NCBI RefSeq assembly: GCF_013760955.1
Contig: NZ_JACDUL010000003.1
Coordinates: 62,001 to 126,000 of the forward strand
From: Methanococcus maripaludis
Lineage (GTDB): Archaea; AGJL01; Methanococci; Methanococcales; Methanococcaceae
DNA length: 64,000 bases
Direction: 5' to 3'
Each line of letters begins with the position of its first letter. Positions within the stretch are counted from its first letter, which is position 1. The notes beneath the pieces are model-generated. The model was not told the DNA's origin. It searched no databases and worked only from the letters and a program-made list of their open reading frames with translations. Shown in pieces: positions 55,874 to 64,000 of this stretch. The position numbers and the translations under genes were made by a program.

Positions 55874-56995
55874 ATGGAAGAACTACAAGGCATAAAAAAA
55901 ATTAACGAAGCCTTTGCAAATAGAAAAAATGAATTGTACGCTCAAAAAGATGAAGGAAAAAAAGTATTTGGACTGTTTTGTACATTTGTTCCGACAGAAT
56001 TAATTTTAGCAGCTAACGCAATTCCCGTAGGGCTTTGTGGTGGAAAAGAAGCTACAATACCTTCTGCAGAAGAAATTTTACCGAGAAATATCTGCCCATT
56101 AATAAAATCATCGTTTGGATTTAAGAAAGAAAAATCCTGTCCATACTTTGAAGCTTCTGACGTCGTTCTTGGAGAAACTACGTGTGATGGAAAGAAAAAA
56201 ATGTTTGAACATATGAGCGAAATGGTAAAACTCCATGTAATGCAGTTACCACACTTTAATGACGATAGATCTGCAAAAATGTGGCTTGAAGAAGTAAATG
56301 ACTTAAAAAAATTAATTGAAGAAGAAACTGGAAATGAAATAACTGAAGAAAAATTAAAAGAAGCTATCGATAAGGTAAACAATATACGAAAGCTCTTTTA
56401 CAGAATTTACGAATTAAGAGCAAATAATCCATCCCCGATAAACGGAAAAGATTCCCTAAAACTATTCCAACTTTCATATCTTTTAGATATAAATACGATG
56501 GAATCGCTTCTTAAAGAACTCGTTGAAGAACTCGAAGAAAGAGTTAAAAAAGGAGAAGGATATTCTGGAAAAAGAATTTTAATTGCAGGTTGCCCGATGG
56601 TTGCAGGTAACACAAAAATCCCCGAAATTATTGAAGATTCAGGTGCAGTAGTTGTTGGGGAAGAAAGCTGTACTGGAACAAGGCAGTTTGAAAATTACGT
56701 TGAAGGCTACACCATTGAAGCTCTCTCTGACAGGTACTTTAAAATCCCTTGTGCATGCAAATTCAATAACGAAGAAAGAATTGAAAGACTCAAAGAACTT
56801 GTAAAAGAACAAAACGCTGATGGTGTTGTATATTACACACTACAATATTGTCACACATTCAATGTTGAAGGTGCTTTAATTGAAAAAGAACTCAAAAAGG
56901 CAGGCATTCCCGTCATTAGGGTAGAAACAGATTACTCTGAAAGTGATAAGGAACATTTAAAAACAAGACTTGAAGCATTTGTTGAAATGATTTAA
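55874..56995 (+). CDS. Double-cubane-cluster protein / 2-hydroxyacyl-CoA dehydratase D-type
   Basis: 373 aa from the second of two ATGs (GGTGA 4 nt upstream). Cysteines lie in [81 protein letters not shown] and [16 protein letters not shown] and CPLIKS are family hallmarks. It is stand-alone, with no second subunit nearby, which matches the DCCP group whose [8Fe-9S] centre reduces small molecules when driven by its activator, rather than a two-subunit dehydratase. The physiological substrate is unknown. Confidence 0.82.
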   Translation: MEELQGIKKINEAFANRKNELYAQKDEGKKVFGLFCTFVPTELILAANAIPVGLCGGKEATIPSAEEILPRNICPLIKSSFGFKKEKSCPYFEASDVVLGETTCDGKKKMFEHMSEMVKLHVMQLPHFNDDRSAKMWLEEVNDLKKLIEEETGNEITEEKLKEAIDKVNNIRKLFYRIYELRANNPSPINGKDSLKLFQLSYLLDINTMESLLKELVEELEERVKKGEGYSGKRILIAGCPMVAGNTKIPEIIEDSGAVVVGEESCTGTRQFENYVEGYTIEALSDRYFKIPCACKFNNEERIERLKELVKEQNADGVVYYTLQYCHTFNVEGALIEKELKKAGIPVIRVETDYSESDKEHLKTRLEAFVEMI

Positions 56996-57129
56996 TTCAT
57001 ATAAATATTTACTTTTTTTAATATTCAAAAAATCTTTTTATTTTTTTGAAGTCCACTTAATAATAATTCAAAACTTTAAAATAATTTAAATTCAATATCT
57101 TAATTGTAAATTTTAAAAGGGGATAGTTT

Positions 57130-58011
57130 ATGACTAAAAAGCTAGTTATTGGTGTTTTTTGCCTGATATCTATTCTGTTACTATGCGGATGTGCAGAAAC
57201 CGATAGTGGTGATCAAACACTTGATGAAGTTGATTCAAATAGTGAAGATGTTGTTTCAGGAGGTGCAGAGTATATTGGTACATTTTATGCTGCACAAACG
57301 GATGACTCATTGAAATTCACATTAATTTTTAATGATGCCGAAAATAAATTGGTAACTGCAACCGGTACTGCAAAATTAACAATATATGACGACTTTGATA
57401 ACAAACTCTTTGAAAAAGAATATGTTGTTGATCCTTCAAAAGCAGGATCTAACAGCAAATACACGCTTGTAGTTTCTTTAGATGACCTTGAAAAAGGAAT
57501 GACTGAATCAGGATATGCTGAAGTAGTATTTACTTCGAAAGAAGGTAAAGTAATAACTAAAATTGCAAAATCTATTCAAATCCCGTACTATAGTGAAGAA
57601 GAAATTGCAAATATTGCTGAAAAAGAATATTTGGAAAATGCCGTTGAAAGCGGGGATACTTACGAACTTGATGATGTGGAAATAACTGTTTTAAGAAGCG
57701 GTTTTTACACGATCTATGGTGAAGAATCTGAAAAGATATTCCGTGTAGACATTAAAATTGAAAATAACTATGGGCAGCCAAAAGATTTCGCGCCTTCGGA
57801 AATTATCGTGTATGACCAATCCGAAAATAAATACAGACATGTTTCAGGAGGTTCTCTCGATGAAATTTCTGAGATACCTTCACTTGATACCGTAGAGGGA
57901 TACTGGTTCTTCGAAGATGTTCCTGAAAGTATGGAAGATCCAAGACTATTCTTTAAAAATGGAAGAGATAGTAATGGAAACTGGTTAGTCTATGATTTTA
58001 CTCTCGAATAA
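57130..58011 (+). CDS. Lipoprotein with two beta-sandwich domains
   Basis: 293 aa. Signal MTKKLVIGVFCLISILLLCGCAETD has a lipobox (LLCGC), so Cys21 is likely lipid-anchored. Residues 45-150 form an Ig-like domain (YIGTFYAAQTDDSLKFTLIF). Residues 170-293 resemble the DUF4352-like fold: a strand pair, VDIKIENNYGQPKDFAPSEIIVYDQSENKYRH, and a PESMEDPRLFF ending. Sequence between domains is acidic. Function unknown; the class often binds ligands at the surface. SD AGGGGA at 8 nt. Confidence 0.78.
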   Translation: MTKKLVIGVFCLISILLLCGCAETDSGDQTLDEVDSNSEDVVSGGAEYIGTFYAAQTDDSLKFTLIFNDAENKLVTATGTAKLTIYDDFDNKLFEKEYVVDPSKAGSNSKYTLVVSLDDLEKGMTESGYAEVVFTSKEGKVITKIAKSIQIPYYSEEEIANIAEKEYLENAVESGDTYELDDVEITVLRSGFYTIYGEESEKIFRVDIKIENNYGQPKDFAPSEIIVYDQSENKYRHVSGGSLDEISEIPSLDTVEGYWFFEDVPESMEDPRLFFKNGRDSNGNWLVYDFTLE

Positions 58012-58063
58012 TTATTTAAACTATTTTTTACTTTTTTATTTTAAAAAATTTTAAGTGAAATTT

Positions 58064-58735
58064 ATGAAAATTGCATCGCTTTATTCTGGTGGAAAAGATT
58101 CTGCCTATGCACTGTTTTGGGCACTAAATCAGGGCTGGGATGTTAGGTATCTGGTAAATGTGGCTTCGAAAAATAAAGAAAGCTATATGTTTCACATTCC
58201 AAATGTTGAATTAACAGACCTCGTTTCAGAAAGTACTGGAATTGAAATGGTAAAAGTAATTACTAAAGGAGAAAAAGAAAAAGAAATCCTCGATCTTCAA
58301 AAAAACCTTGAAAAATTAGATATTGATGGAATTGTAAGTGGCGCCCTTGCAAGTGAATATCAAAGAGCAAGAATTGACCATATTTGTGAAGAAATTGGAA
58401 TAAAATCGTTTGCACCGCTTTGGCATAAAGATCAGGAATTAATTTTAAGAGATACTTCAAAATTCTTTGATTTTAGAATGGTTAGTGTTGCAGCTTACGG
58501 GCTTGATAAAAAATGGCTTGGTAAAAGAATTGATGAAACAAACATTGAAGAATTGTTAAAAATAATGGAAAAATATCAAATTAACAAAGCTTTTGAAGGC
58601 GGGGAAGCAGAAACTTTTGTATTTGATGCCCCATTCTTTGAAAAAAAAATAGAAGTTTTAGATTATGAAATCATATGGGATGGAGTTAGTGGAAGTTACA
58701 ATGTAAAAGATGCTGAGCTTGTATCAAAAAAATAA
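58064..58735 (+). CDS. Diphthamide-synthetase family ATP pyrophosphatase (Dph6-like, DUF71)
   Basis: 223 aa from the ATG at 58064 (AGTGA SD). PP-loop [11 protein letters not shown] at residues 8-18, [38 protein letters not shown] and [14 protein letters not shown] are the COG2102 signature; archaeal members are the candidate diphthine-ammonia ligases that complete diphthamide on EF-2. It is convergent with the secreted 142-aa gene and abuts it. Confidence 0.88.
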   Translation: MKIASLYSGGKDSAYALFWALNQGWDVRYLVNVASKNKESYMFHIPNVELTDLVSESTGIEMVKVITKGEKEKEILDLQKNLEKLDIDGIVSGALASEYQRARIDHICEEIGIKSFAPLWHKDQELILRDTSKFFDFRMVSVAAYGLDKKWLGKRIDETNIEELLKIMEKYQINKAFEGGEAETFVFDAPFFEKKIEVLDYEIIWDGVSGSYNVKDAELVSKK

Positions 58736-59164
58736 TTAACTAACGTCAATTATTTTTGTAAATGTCGTTCCAAATTCCCCTGAAACGACCACTCTTTTAT
58801 CATCGATTGTACTTGAATTATAAATCGTTTCAATATAAACTTGCGTTCTTGAAAGGGGTTCCATATACGTTGTTTCAATAACAGGGTTATTTATCACATC
58901 CCCTTCGAAAATAACAGTCCATTTCGAAGAATCTTCAAAAATGTTTCCATTATTAATTACTGTAAGGTTTACAATTCCAGAATCGATTCCCTCGTACTGA
59001 ATCGTAAAGTTTTCCTTTGATTTTTGTAGCAAGTAATAAGCATGATCGTCATTTGCACTTAAAATATTATTTAAATTTGAATCAACGGTTCCATAAATTA
59101 CCGTTATTGAAATTAACAAAATTATTGAGAGGAATGAAACCCCATAAATTTCTGAAAAACCCAT
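58736..59164 (-). CDS. Secreted or pilin-like single-helix protein, function unknown
   Basis: 142 aa with a GTGA SD. A short N-terminal segment (MGFSEIYG) precedes a hydrophobic helix VSFLSIILLISITVIYG, followed by an extracytoplasmic beta-rich domain (FTIQYEGIDSGIVNLTVINNGNIFEDSSKWTVIF, EFGTTFTKII). The layout of a short polar start, a helix and one beta-sandwich resembles archaellum accessory proteins FlaF/FlaG and type IV pilin-like proteins, but no class III cleavage motif is certain. Unassigned. Confidence 0.65.
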   Translation of the reverse strand: MGFSEIYGVSFLSIILLISITVIYGTVDSNLNNILSANDDHAYYLLQKSKENFTIQYEGIDSGIVNLTVINNGNIFEDSSKWTVIFEGDVINNPVIETTYMEPLSRTQVYIETIYNSSTIDDKRVVVSGEFGTTFTKIIDVS

Positions 59165-59276
59165 GTTTTCACTATTTTAAGTTTGATATTAAAAAAAGGT
59201 TTTTCAATGTTTAAATAGAGTTTGTGTATATGTATGTATTTAAATTTATAAATATTATTTTCCAAAATAAAAATGG

Positions 59277-59350
59277 TGAGTCCGGGGAGATTCGAACTCC
59301 CGATCACCGCCGTGTCAGGGCGGTATCATAGCCAACTAGACCACGAACTC
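59277..59350 (-). tRNA. tRNA-Val (GAC), CCA encoded
   Basis: 74 nt plus CCA at 59274-59276. Acceptor GAGTTCG/CGGACTC (one G-U), anticodon stem CCGCC/GGCGG with loop CTGACAC, so anticodon GAC reads GUU/GUC valine codons. T arm GGGAG-TTCGAAT-CTCCC. Aspartate (GTC) was considered, but the loop reads T-GAC-A. Followed upstream by a TATA box near 59378-59390. Confidence 0.93.
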
Positions 59351-59377
59351 ACTTAATCACTATAAAAAGATAAATTA

Positions 59378-59390
59378 TTTAGTATTTATA
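59378..59390 (-). promoter_or_regulatory. TATA box of tRNA-Val
   Basis: Minus strand AAAATATAAATAC about 30-40 nt before the tRNA 5' end. Confidence 0.5.
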
Positions 59391-59477
59391 TTTTTCTATT
59401 ATTCATAAGTTTACATGGATGATTTAATCATTTCGATTATATTGCTCTCTTCCACGTATTTTTTATCCCAGTTACAC

Positions 59478-60962
59478 TCATTTTTTATTCGAAAGGCTCG
59501 TTACATAGGCATTTAATCCGCCTGCAATTGCAATAACCTTTTTATTACCGTGGAATACTTTATCGCTAAAGATTTTTTCTCTATCTTTTGCTTCCACAGC
59601 ATAATTTACCATTGGTTTTCTAAATGAGCATAAATTATCTTCAACGTAGTGTGTTGAAAGGTTTCCTTTGATAAAATTATCTTCTTCGATAACTGCCCTG
59701 TGGAAAGGTATATTTGTAATTATTCCAAGAACCACATATTCAGAAAGCGCTCTTTTCATTCTTTCGATTGCTTCTTTCCTTGTAAGACCATATGTAATTA
59801 TTTTTGCAACCATTGAATCGTAGTAAGGTGGAATTTCAGCTCCTCCAAATACGCCACTATCAAGCCTTACACCGGGGCCCCCGGGGGATCGGTAATATTT
59901 TATTTTTCCAGGAGATGGAACAAAATCATTTATTGCATCTTCTGCATTTATTCTGCATTCTATTGCATGGCCCCTGAATGTAATTTCATCCTGAGTGTAT
60001 GCTAATTTTTCCCCTGCTGCAATTTTTATCTGTTCTTTTACGATATCAACACCAGTAACTACCTCAGTTATCGGGTGTTCTACCTGAACTCTAGTATTCA
60101 TCTCGAGGAAATAAAATTCGCCATTACTGTATAAAAATTCAACTGTACCTACGCTGTGGTAATTTATGGCTTTAGCAGCTTTTACAGCAGCATTTCCCAT
60201 CCTTTCCCTTAACTCTTCAGTCATTATTGGAGAAGGGGATTCTTCAATTAATTTCTGGTGCCTTCTTTGAATAGAACATTCTCTATCCCCAAGGTGAATT
60301 ACGTTTCCAAATTTATCCGCGACAATCTGTATTTCAATGTGTCTTGGTTTTTCAAGGTATTTTTCAATAAATACCGTTGAATCCCCAAAAGCACTCTGTG
60401 CAATGGATTTTGTAGATTGTATCGTATCAACAAGTTCTTCTTTATTGTAAACCACGTTCATTCCGATACCGCCACCGCCTGCAGATGCCTTGATAATTAC
60501 CGGGTAGCCAATTTCATCTGCAACTTCGATTGCTTCGTCTTCACTTTCGATAGGTTCTTCTCTTCCAGGAAGTACTGGAACTCCTGCTATTTTCATTGCT
60601 TTCTTAGCATTGATTTTACTGCCCATAACATCGATTGCGTTTGTTGGTGGGCCGATAAATTCAATACCTCTTTTATTACATTCTTCTGCAAATTTTACGT
60701 TTTCGGATAAAAAACCATATCCTGGGTGAACTGCATCAACGCCTGCTTTTTCAGCCACTTTTAAAATTCTTTCCATATTAAGGTAGCTTTTTGATGCAGG
60801 GGGCTCCCCTATCGGGTAACATTCATCTGCAATATTCCTATAAAGTGAGTGCTCGTCAGCTTCAGAAAAAACTGCAACAGTCTTTATTCCGAGTTCCTTA
60901 CATGCTCGAATTACCCTGACTGCAATTTCTCCCCTATTGGCTATCAATACTTTTTTAAACAT
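59478..60962 (-). CDS. pycA: Pyruvate carboxylase subunit A (biotin carboxylase)
   Basis: 494 aa. Begins [25 protein letters not shown], with ATP-grasp motifs [54 protein letters not shown] and [20 protein letters not shown]. It carboxylates biotin on PycB using bicarbonate and ATP. In methanogens the separate A and B subunits make oxaloacetate for the incomplete reductive TCA route. SD AAGGT at 6 nt; it follows pycB by 45 nt on the same strand. Confidence 0.96.
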   Translation of the reverse strand: MFKKVLIANRGEIAVRVIRACKELGIKTVAVFSEADEHSLYRNIADECYPIGEPPASKSYLNMERILKVAEKAGVDAVHPGYGFLSENVKFAEECNKRGIEFIGPPTNAIDVMGSKINAKKAMKIAGVPVLPGREEPIESEDEAIEVADEIGYPVIIKASAGGGGIGMNVVYNKEELVDTIQSTKSIAQSAFGDSTVFIEKYLEKPRHIEIQIVADKFGNVIHLGDRECSIQRRHQKLIEESPSPIMTEELRERMGNAAVKAAKAINYHSVGTVEFLYSNGEFYFLEMNTRVQVEHPITEVVTGVDIVKEQIKIAAGEKLAYTQDEITFRGHAIECRINAEDAINDFVPSPGKIKYYRSPGGPGVRLDSGVFGGAEIPPYYDSMVAKIITYGLTRKEAIERMKRALSEYVVLGIITNIPFHRAVIEEDNFIKGNLSTHYVEDNLCSFRKPMVNYAVEAKDREKIFSDKVFHGNKKVIAIAGGLNAYVTSLSNKK

Positions 60963-61007
60963 AATATTACCTTCTGGAATTGCTGTATTATTAATTAAAT
61001 GCTTAAT

Positions 61008-62717
61008 TTATTTTATAATCATCAATATGTCGCCCACGTTTACAGATTGACCTTCTTTAACGATTATTTTTTCAACAGTTCCACTTACAGGACATTCCAC
61101 AGGGTTTTCCATTTTCATAGCTTCTAAAACTAATATCTGGTCGCCCTGTTTAATTTCTGCGCCCTGTTTAACTTTTACTTTTGTAACAATTCCCCTAAAT
61201 GGCGAAGTTACTGCACCTTCTGTTTCTGCAGTTATTATTTCTTTTTTCGCTTCTTTTTTAATTCCCGAACTGTATACTGGTTCCACTTTTACGTTGAAAG
61301 AATCTCCGTCAACTTCAATAATGTACTCGTTTGGAATCTCCATGAATTTTGAAACGTCCTTTTCCTGAGGTATTGCTTCTGCTTTTGCCTCGCCTCTCAA
61401 AAATTTAACTGCAACTTGAGGATATAAAGCGTAAGTTAAAATATCTTCTTCTTTTGAAACGATTCCTTTTTCAAAAGCTTCTTTTTCTCTTAATTCATAT
61501 TCTGGTTCAAGTAAATCTGCAGGTCTGCATGTAATTTGCTTTTCACCATCCTGAAGCGCCCTTTTAACGAGATCCTTACTGATTGGTGCAGGTGATTTTC
61601 CGTAATATCCTTTTAAGTAGTTAGATACTTCGTTTGTGATAATTTTGTACCTTTCATCAGTTAAAACGTTCATTACTGCCTGTGTTCCAACAATCTGGGA
61701 AGTAGGTGTTACTAATGGAGGGTATCCAAGATCTTTTCTCACATTTGGAATTTCATCTAAAACTTCTTCGAATTTATCGAGTGCGCCTTGTTCCTTTAAT
61801 TGAGATACGAGGTTTGAAAGCATTCCTCCTGGAACTTGGTATCTTAAAATTCTAGCATCGACTCTTTCCGAAATTGAATTTATCAAATATTTGTATTTAT
61901 TTCTAATTTCGTCAATATAGTTCCTAATTTCCATTAACAATACAAGATCTAAATTTGTATCGTATTTTGTACCTTTTAAGGCAGCCACAATGCTTTCTAC
62001 AGGAGGCTGGGATGTTCCCATTGAAAGAGGTGACATTGCACAGTTTAACACATCAATTCCTGCCTCTACAGCTGTCATGTATGTCAAAGGAGCAATTCCT
62101 GCAGTACAGTGGCTGTGTAAATCTATTGGAATTGATATTTCTTCTTTTAATCTACCTATGAGTTCTTTAGCATCAAATGGCCTTAAAAGTCCTGCCATAT
62201 CTTTGATGCATAATGAATCGCAACCCAAATCTTCAAACTGTTTTGCAAGATCTATAAATTGTTCTGTTGTGTGAACTGGGCTTGTGGTGTAAGAAATAGC
62301 ACCCTGAACCTCAGCACCGTATTTTTTAACTGATTTTATTGAAAATTCAACGTTTCTAACGTCATTTAAAGCATCGAATATTCTTACGATATCAATACCA
62401 TTTTCCACAGATTTTTGGATAAACTTATCAACAACGTCATCAGGGTAATGCCTGTATCCGACCAAGTTTTGGCCACGTAAAAGCATCTGTAAGGGCGTGT
62501 TTTGAATTTTTTTCTTTATTTCCCTTAATCTTTCCCATGGATCCTCGTTTAAATACCTAATACATGAATCAAAAGTAGCACCGCCCCATACTTCCATTGA
62601 ATAAAATCCTACTTCGTCCATTTTCTCTGCAATGGGTAGCATATCTTCCGTTCTTAACCTTGTTGCCATTAAAGACTGATGAGCGTCTCTGAAGGTGGTA
62701 TCGGTTATTTTCACCAT
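61008..62717 (-). CDS. pycB: Pyruvate carboxylase subunit B (transcarboxylase plus biotin carrier)
   Basis: 569 aa. The carboxyltransferase domain begins VKITDTTFRDAHQSLMATRLRTEDML with metal site EVWGGATFDSCIRYL and DLHSHCTAGIAPLTYM. The C-terminal 70 residues are a biotinyl domain with VLEAMKMENPV (biotinylated lysine). It moves the carboxyl group from biotin to pyruvate. SD GAGGGA at 5 nt. First gene of the pycB-pycA unit, with a TATA-like ACATATAAATATC at about 62808-62822. Confidence 0.96.
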   Translation of the reverse strand: MVKITDTTFRDAHQSLMATRLRTEDMLPIAEKMDEVGFYSMEVWGGATFDSCIRYLNEDPWERLREIKKKIQNTPLQMLLRGQNLVGYRHYPDDVVDKFIQKSVENGIDIVRIFDALNDVRNVEFSIKSVKKYGAEVQGAISYTTSPVHTTEQFIDLAKQFEDLGCDSLCIKDMAGLLRPFDAKELIGRLKEEISIPIDLHSHCTAGIAPLTYMTAVEAGIDVLNCAMSPLSMGTSQPPVESIVAALKGTKYDTNLDLVLLMEIRNYIDEIRNKYKYLINSISERVDARILRYQVPGGMLSNLVSQLKEQGALDKFEEVLDEIPNVRKDLGYPPLVTPTSQIVGTQAVMNVLTDERYKIITNEVSNYLKGYYGKSPAPISKDLVKRALQDGEKQITCRPADLLEPEYELREKEAFEKGIVSKEEDILTYALYPQVAVKFLRGEAKAEAIPQEKDVSKFMEIPNEYIIEVDGDSFNVKVEPVYSSGIKKEAKKEIITAETEGAVTSPFRGIVTKVKVKQGAEIKQGDQILVLEAMKMENPVECPVSGTVEKIIVKEGQSVNVGDILMIIK

Positions 62718-62807
62718 GGTTATCCCTCGCCTAATAACATACTATATAAAAAAGACAGAAACTAGTTTCCTCTTGTTTTGATTAGATTCTCATTTGGTTA
62801 TATTAAA

Positions 62808-62822
62808 TTAGATATTTATATG
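62808..62822 (-). promoter_or_regulatory. TATA box of pycBA
   Basis: Minus strand ACATATAAATATC. A transcript start near 62785 would leave about 65 nt of leader. The two T-run-containing tRNA genes lie just upstream on the same strand. Confidence 0.4.
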
Positions 62823-62927
62823 TTTTTAAGGAAATTATCGAAAAAATATACATTTTTTGACGAAAAGTAGATATTTATTATTTATTAATTCAAATATACC
62901 AATTAATTTAACCAATATTAAAAAAAG

Positions 62928-63002
62928 TGCTCCAGCCGGGATTTGAACCCGAGTCCCGGCCTCGAAAGGGCCGGATGATTGGCCGGACTACACCACTGGA
63001 GC
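62928..63002 (-). tRNA. tRNA-Glu (TTC), CCA not encoded
   Basis: 75 nt. Acceptor GCTCCAG/CTGGAGC, D arm TGTAGTCCGGCCAATCAT, anticodon stem CGGCC/GGCCG with loop CTTTCGA (TTC), T arm CCGGG-equivalent around TTCAAAT. The discriminator A is followed by CTT, so CCA must be added after transcription. Lies 30 nt from tRNA-Arg and probably shares its transcript. Confidence 0.94.
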
Positions 63003-63032
63003 TTGTTTATATTTCTTGAATAGTAATAATGG

Positions 63033-63107
63033 CGGACCCGGAGGGATTCGAACCCCCGATCCCCGGCTTAGAAGGCCGGTGCCGTATCCAGACTAGGCCA
63101 CGGGCCC
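63033..63107 (-). tRNA. tRNA-Arg (TCT), CCA encoded
   Basis: 75 nt plus CCA at 63030-63032. Acceptor GGGCCCG/CGGGTCC, anticodon stem CCGGC/GCCGG with loop CTTCTAA (TCT, AGA codons), T arm GGGGG-TTCGAAT-CCCTC. Reads AGA/AGG arginine, the main arginine codons of this AT-rich genome. First of the Arg-Glu pair. Confidence 0.94.
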
Positions 63108-63154
63108 CCGTCTCCATTTAGTGTTTCAAGAGCATAGTATAGGAAGGGTATTCT

Positions 63155-63167
63155 AGTATATAAATGT
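63155..63167 (-). promoter_or_regulatory. TATA box of the tRNA-Arg/tRNA-Glu unit
   Basis: Minus strand CATTTATATACTAG about 50 nt before the tRNA-Arg 5' end; predicted start near 63135 leaves a short leader. Confidence 0.55.
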
Positions 63168-63224
63168 TTCGTCCAGATATACATTTGTAGATTTAGATAC
63201 TCATTAGAACTGAATAATTTTGAT

Positions 63225-63740
63225 TTAATCGGTTAAATAATGAATAGAATCATTTACTAATTTTTTATGATCGAATGCAAGTTCCATTTTCATTAATTCA
63301 TCTAAACTAAATACTTCAGCATCTTTTGCATCATCACCACTTTTTAAAATTCCATTTCCATCTGCCAAAAATGCAACAGTTACAGTATGCCCCCTAGAAT
63401 CCCTGTTTGGATCACTGTAAACTCCAATAAGCTTTAAATTATCAATTTCAAGACCTGTTTCTTCCTTAGCTTCTCTTTTTGCCGCTTCTTCGACTCTTTC
63501 ACCATATTCTATAAAACCGCCAGGAATTGCCCAATAATCCTTGTAAGGGTCGTTTTTTCGTTTTATGAGAACGATTCCAGAGTTATATTTTATCAAAATA
63601 TCTGCAGTTAGATTTATGCATCGATAAGGTTCTACAATAACTTTTTTGGGATACTTTTCGTCTAAAAACTTAGGAATTTCGCGTAATACTTCTTTTTCTA
63701 TCGATTCGTCTTTTATTTTTAATAATAAATTATATTCCAT
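63225..63740 (-). CDS. Nudix hydrolase (ADP-ribose pyrophosphatase-like)
   Basis: 171 aa. The Nudix box GGFIEYGERVEEAAKREAKEETGLEI (about residues 89-114) is complete with both metal-binding Glu pairs. The N-terminal 50 residues form an extra beta region, and INLTADILIKYNSGIVLIKRKNDPYKDYWAIPGG leads into the fold. Related methanogen enzymes hydrolyse ADP-ribose, but other dinucleotide substrates are possible. SD GGTGA at 4 nt. Divergent from the last, partial gene. Confidence 0.87.
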   Translation of the reverse strand: MEYNLLLKIKDESIEKEVLREIPKFLDEKYPKKVIVEPYRCINLTADILIKYNSGIVLIKRKNDPYKDYWAIPGGFIEYGERVEEAAKREAKEETGLEIDNLKLIGVYSDPNRDSRGHTVTVAFLADGNGILKSGDDAKDAEVFSLDELMKMELAFDHKKLVNDSIHYLTD

Positions 63741-63859
63741 AAAATCACCGTGCTATTATTTTCTAAAAACTCCCATAATAAACTAACACAAAAAGAAAAA
63801 TAGAAAACAAAGTAAAGTATGAGATGCTAGATATATTCAGAAAATTAAAAGGAGAAATC

Positions 63860-64000
63860 ATGCCAATTATTTCAATTAACGAAAACGGATTTTTAGATAA
63901 ACTTAAAGGAACCAAAGGATTATTTTCATGCGTTATATCTTCAATTGAAACTACAAAATACGTTGGAATTTCGGGAGTCAATAAACGGGTCATAGATTAC
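63860..64000 (+). CDS. Start of an unrecognised protein (3' end beyond window)
   Basis: 47 codons open to the window edge from an ATG at 63860 with a strong AAAGGAG SD 5 nt upstream; an in-frame ATG at 63824 adds 12 residues but has no SD. The translation begins MPIISINENGFLDKLKGTKGLFSC and continues with a Val/Ile/Ser-rich stretch. Too little is present to assign a family. A frame on the opposite strand over the same bases has no SD or codon pattern. Confidence 0.65.
   Translation, partial: MPIISINENGFLDKLKGTKGLFSCVISSIETTKYVGISGVNKRVIDY

Noticed and set aside
59277-59350. Reading the tRNA as tRNA-Asp (GTC)
   Set aside because: The + strand shows gtgtcag, but on the coding strand the loop is CTGACAC, so the anticodon is GAC (Val), and the acceptor pairs only when shifted to GAGTTCG/CGGACTC.
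63763-63993. 76-aa minus-strand frame at the window end
   Set aside because: It has no SD, is full of Phe/Ser/Ile from reversed codons, and overlaps the plus-strand gene that starts with a strong AAAGGAG SD.

Overview
The window is a stretch of an AT-rich archaeal chromosome that I read as Methanococcus, most like M. maripaludis. The evidence is gene content: F420-dependent methylene-H4MPT dehydrogenase (mtd), a methanococcal S-layer protein, an archaeal histone, homoaconitase small subunit, family B DNA polymerase, ABCE1, Nob1, two-subunit pyruvate carboxylase and a digeranylgeranylglycerophospholipid reductase. Starts typically follow a GGTGA-type Shine-Dalgarno (SD) sequence 4-6 nt upstream, and TATA boxes lie about 25 nt before the inferred transcript starts. 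The order around slp, eno, mtd and pycAB agrees with what I remember of M. maripaludis, but I could not check this by alignment.

Layout. 1-7.4 kb (minus): partial methionine synthase, an ACT-DUF5612 protein, HtpX, pantoate kinase, alanyl-tRNA synthetase and enolase. 7.6-14.2 kb (plus): a small unknown protein, HemD, a phosphodiesterase, PurD, a class V aminotransferase, a Zn-ribbon NTPase, then a ferredoxin/geranylgeranyl reductase pair for archaeal lipid saturation. 14.2-17.2 kb: signal peptidase I (minus), histone, UMP kinase, a Zn-ribbon membrane peptide, a pair of hairpin repeats and two initiator tRNA-Met genes, the second followed by a small insertion scar. 17.2-21.6 kb (minus): S-layer protein, ABCE1 and homoaconitase small subunit. 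21.8-27.6 kb (plus): a tight cluster of PolB, a GGCT-fold protein, 5'-deoxyadenosine deaminase, a PHP phosphoesterase and an RNA ligase. 27.6-28.8 kb: no large gene, but a candidate structured RNA, two tandem 77-aa membrane proteins and a candidate C/D box sRNA. 28.8-32.8 kb: a radical SAM-TRAM protein, Nob1, an unknown protein, Mtd and a TRIC-type channel.

33.0-41.6 kb is a surface-glycan island: three glycosyltransferases, a decayed glycosyltransferase start, a large polytopic membrane protein, a pyruvyltransferase-family protein and a flippase, with AT-rich gene-free stretches. 41.7-52.4 kb is a cell-surface region. Two secreted proteins (one with CWB2-like repeats) and three small membrane genes, one of them DUF1616, lie on the minus strand. 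A plus-strand operon carries an Ig-like/DUF4129-like membrane protein, DUF4350, MoxR ATPase, DUF58 and a polytopic membrane protein. It continues directly into UDP-glucose dehydrogenase, which would supply uronic acid for the glycans.

53.8-57.0 kb holds an ATP-driven redox pair: an HgdC-type activator and a double-cubane-cluster-like protein, separated by an acetate-permease homologue and a small membrane protein. This is the part most likely to encode poorly described chemistry. 57.1-64 kb: a lipoprotein, a diphthamide-ligase-family protein, a secreted or pilin-like protein, tRNA-Val, pyruvate carboxylase subunits A and B, tRNA-Glu, tRNA-Arg, a Nudix hydrolase and the start of an unrecognised gene that runs off the end.
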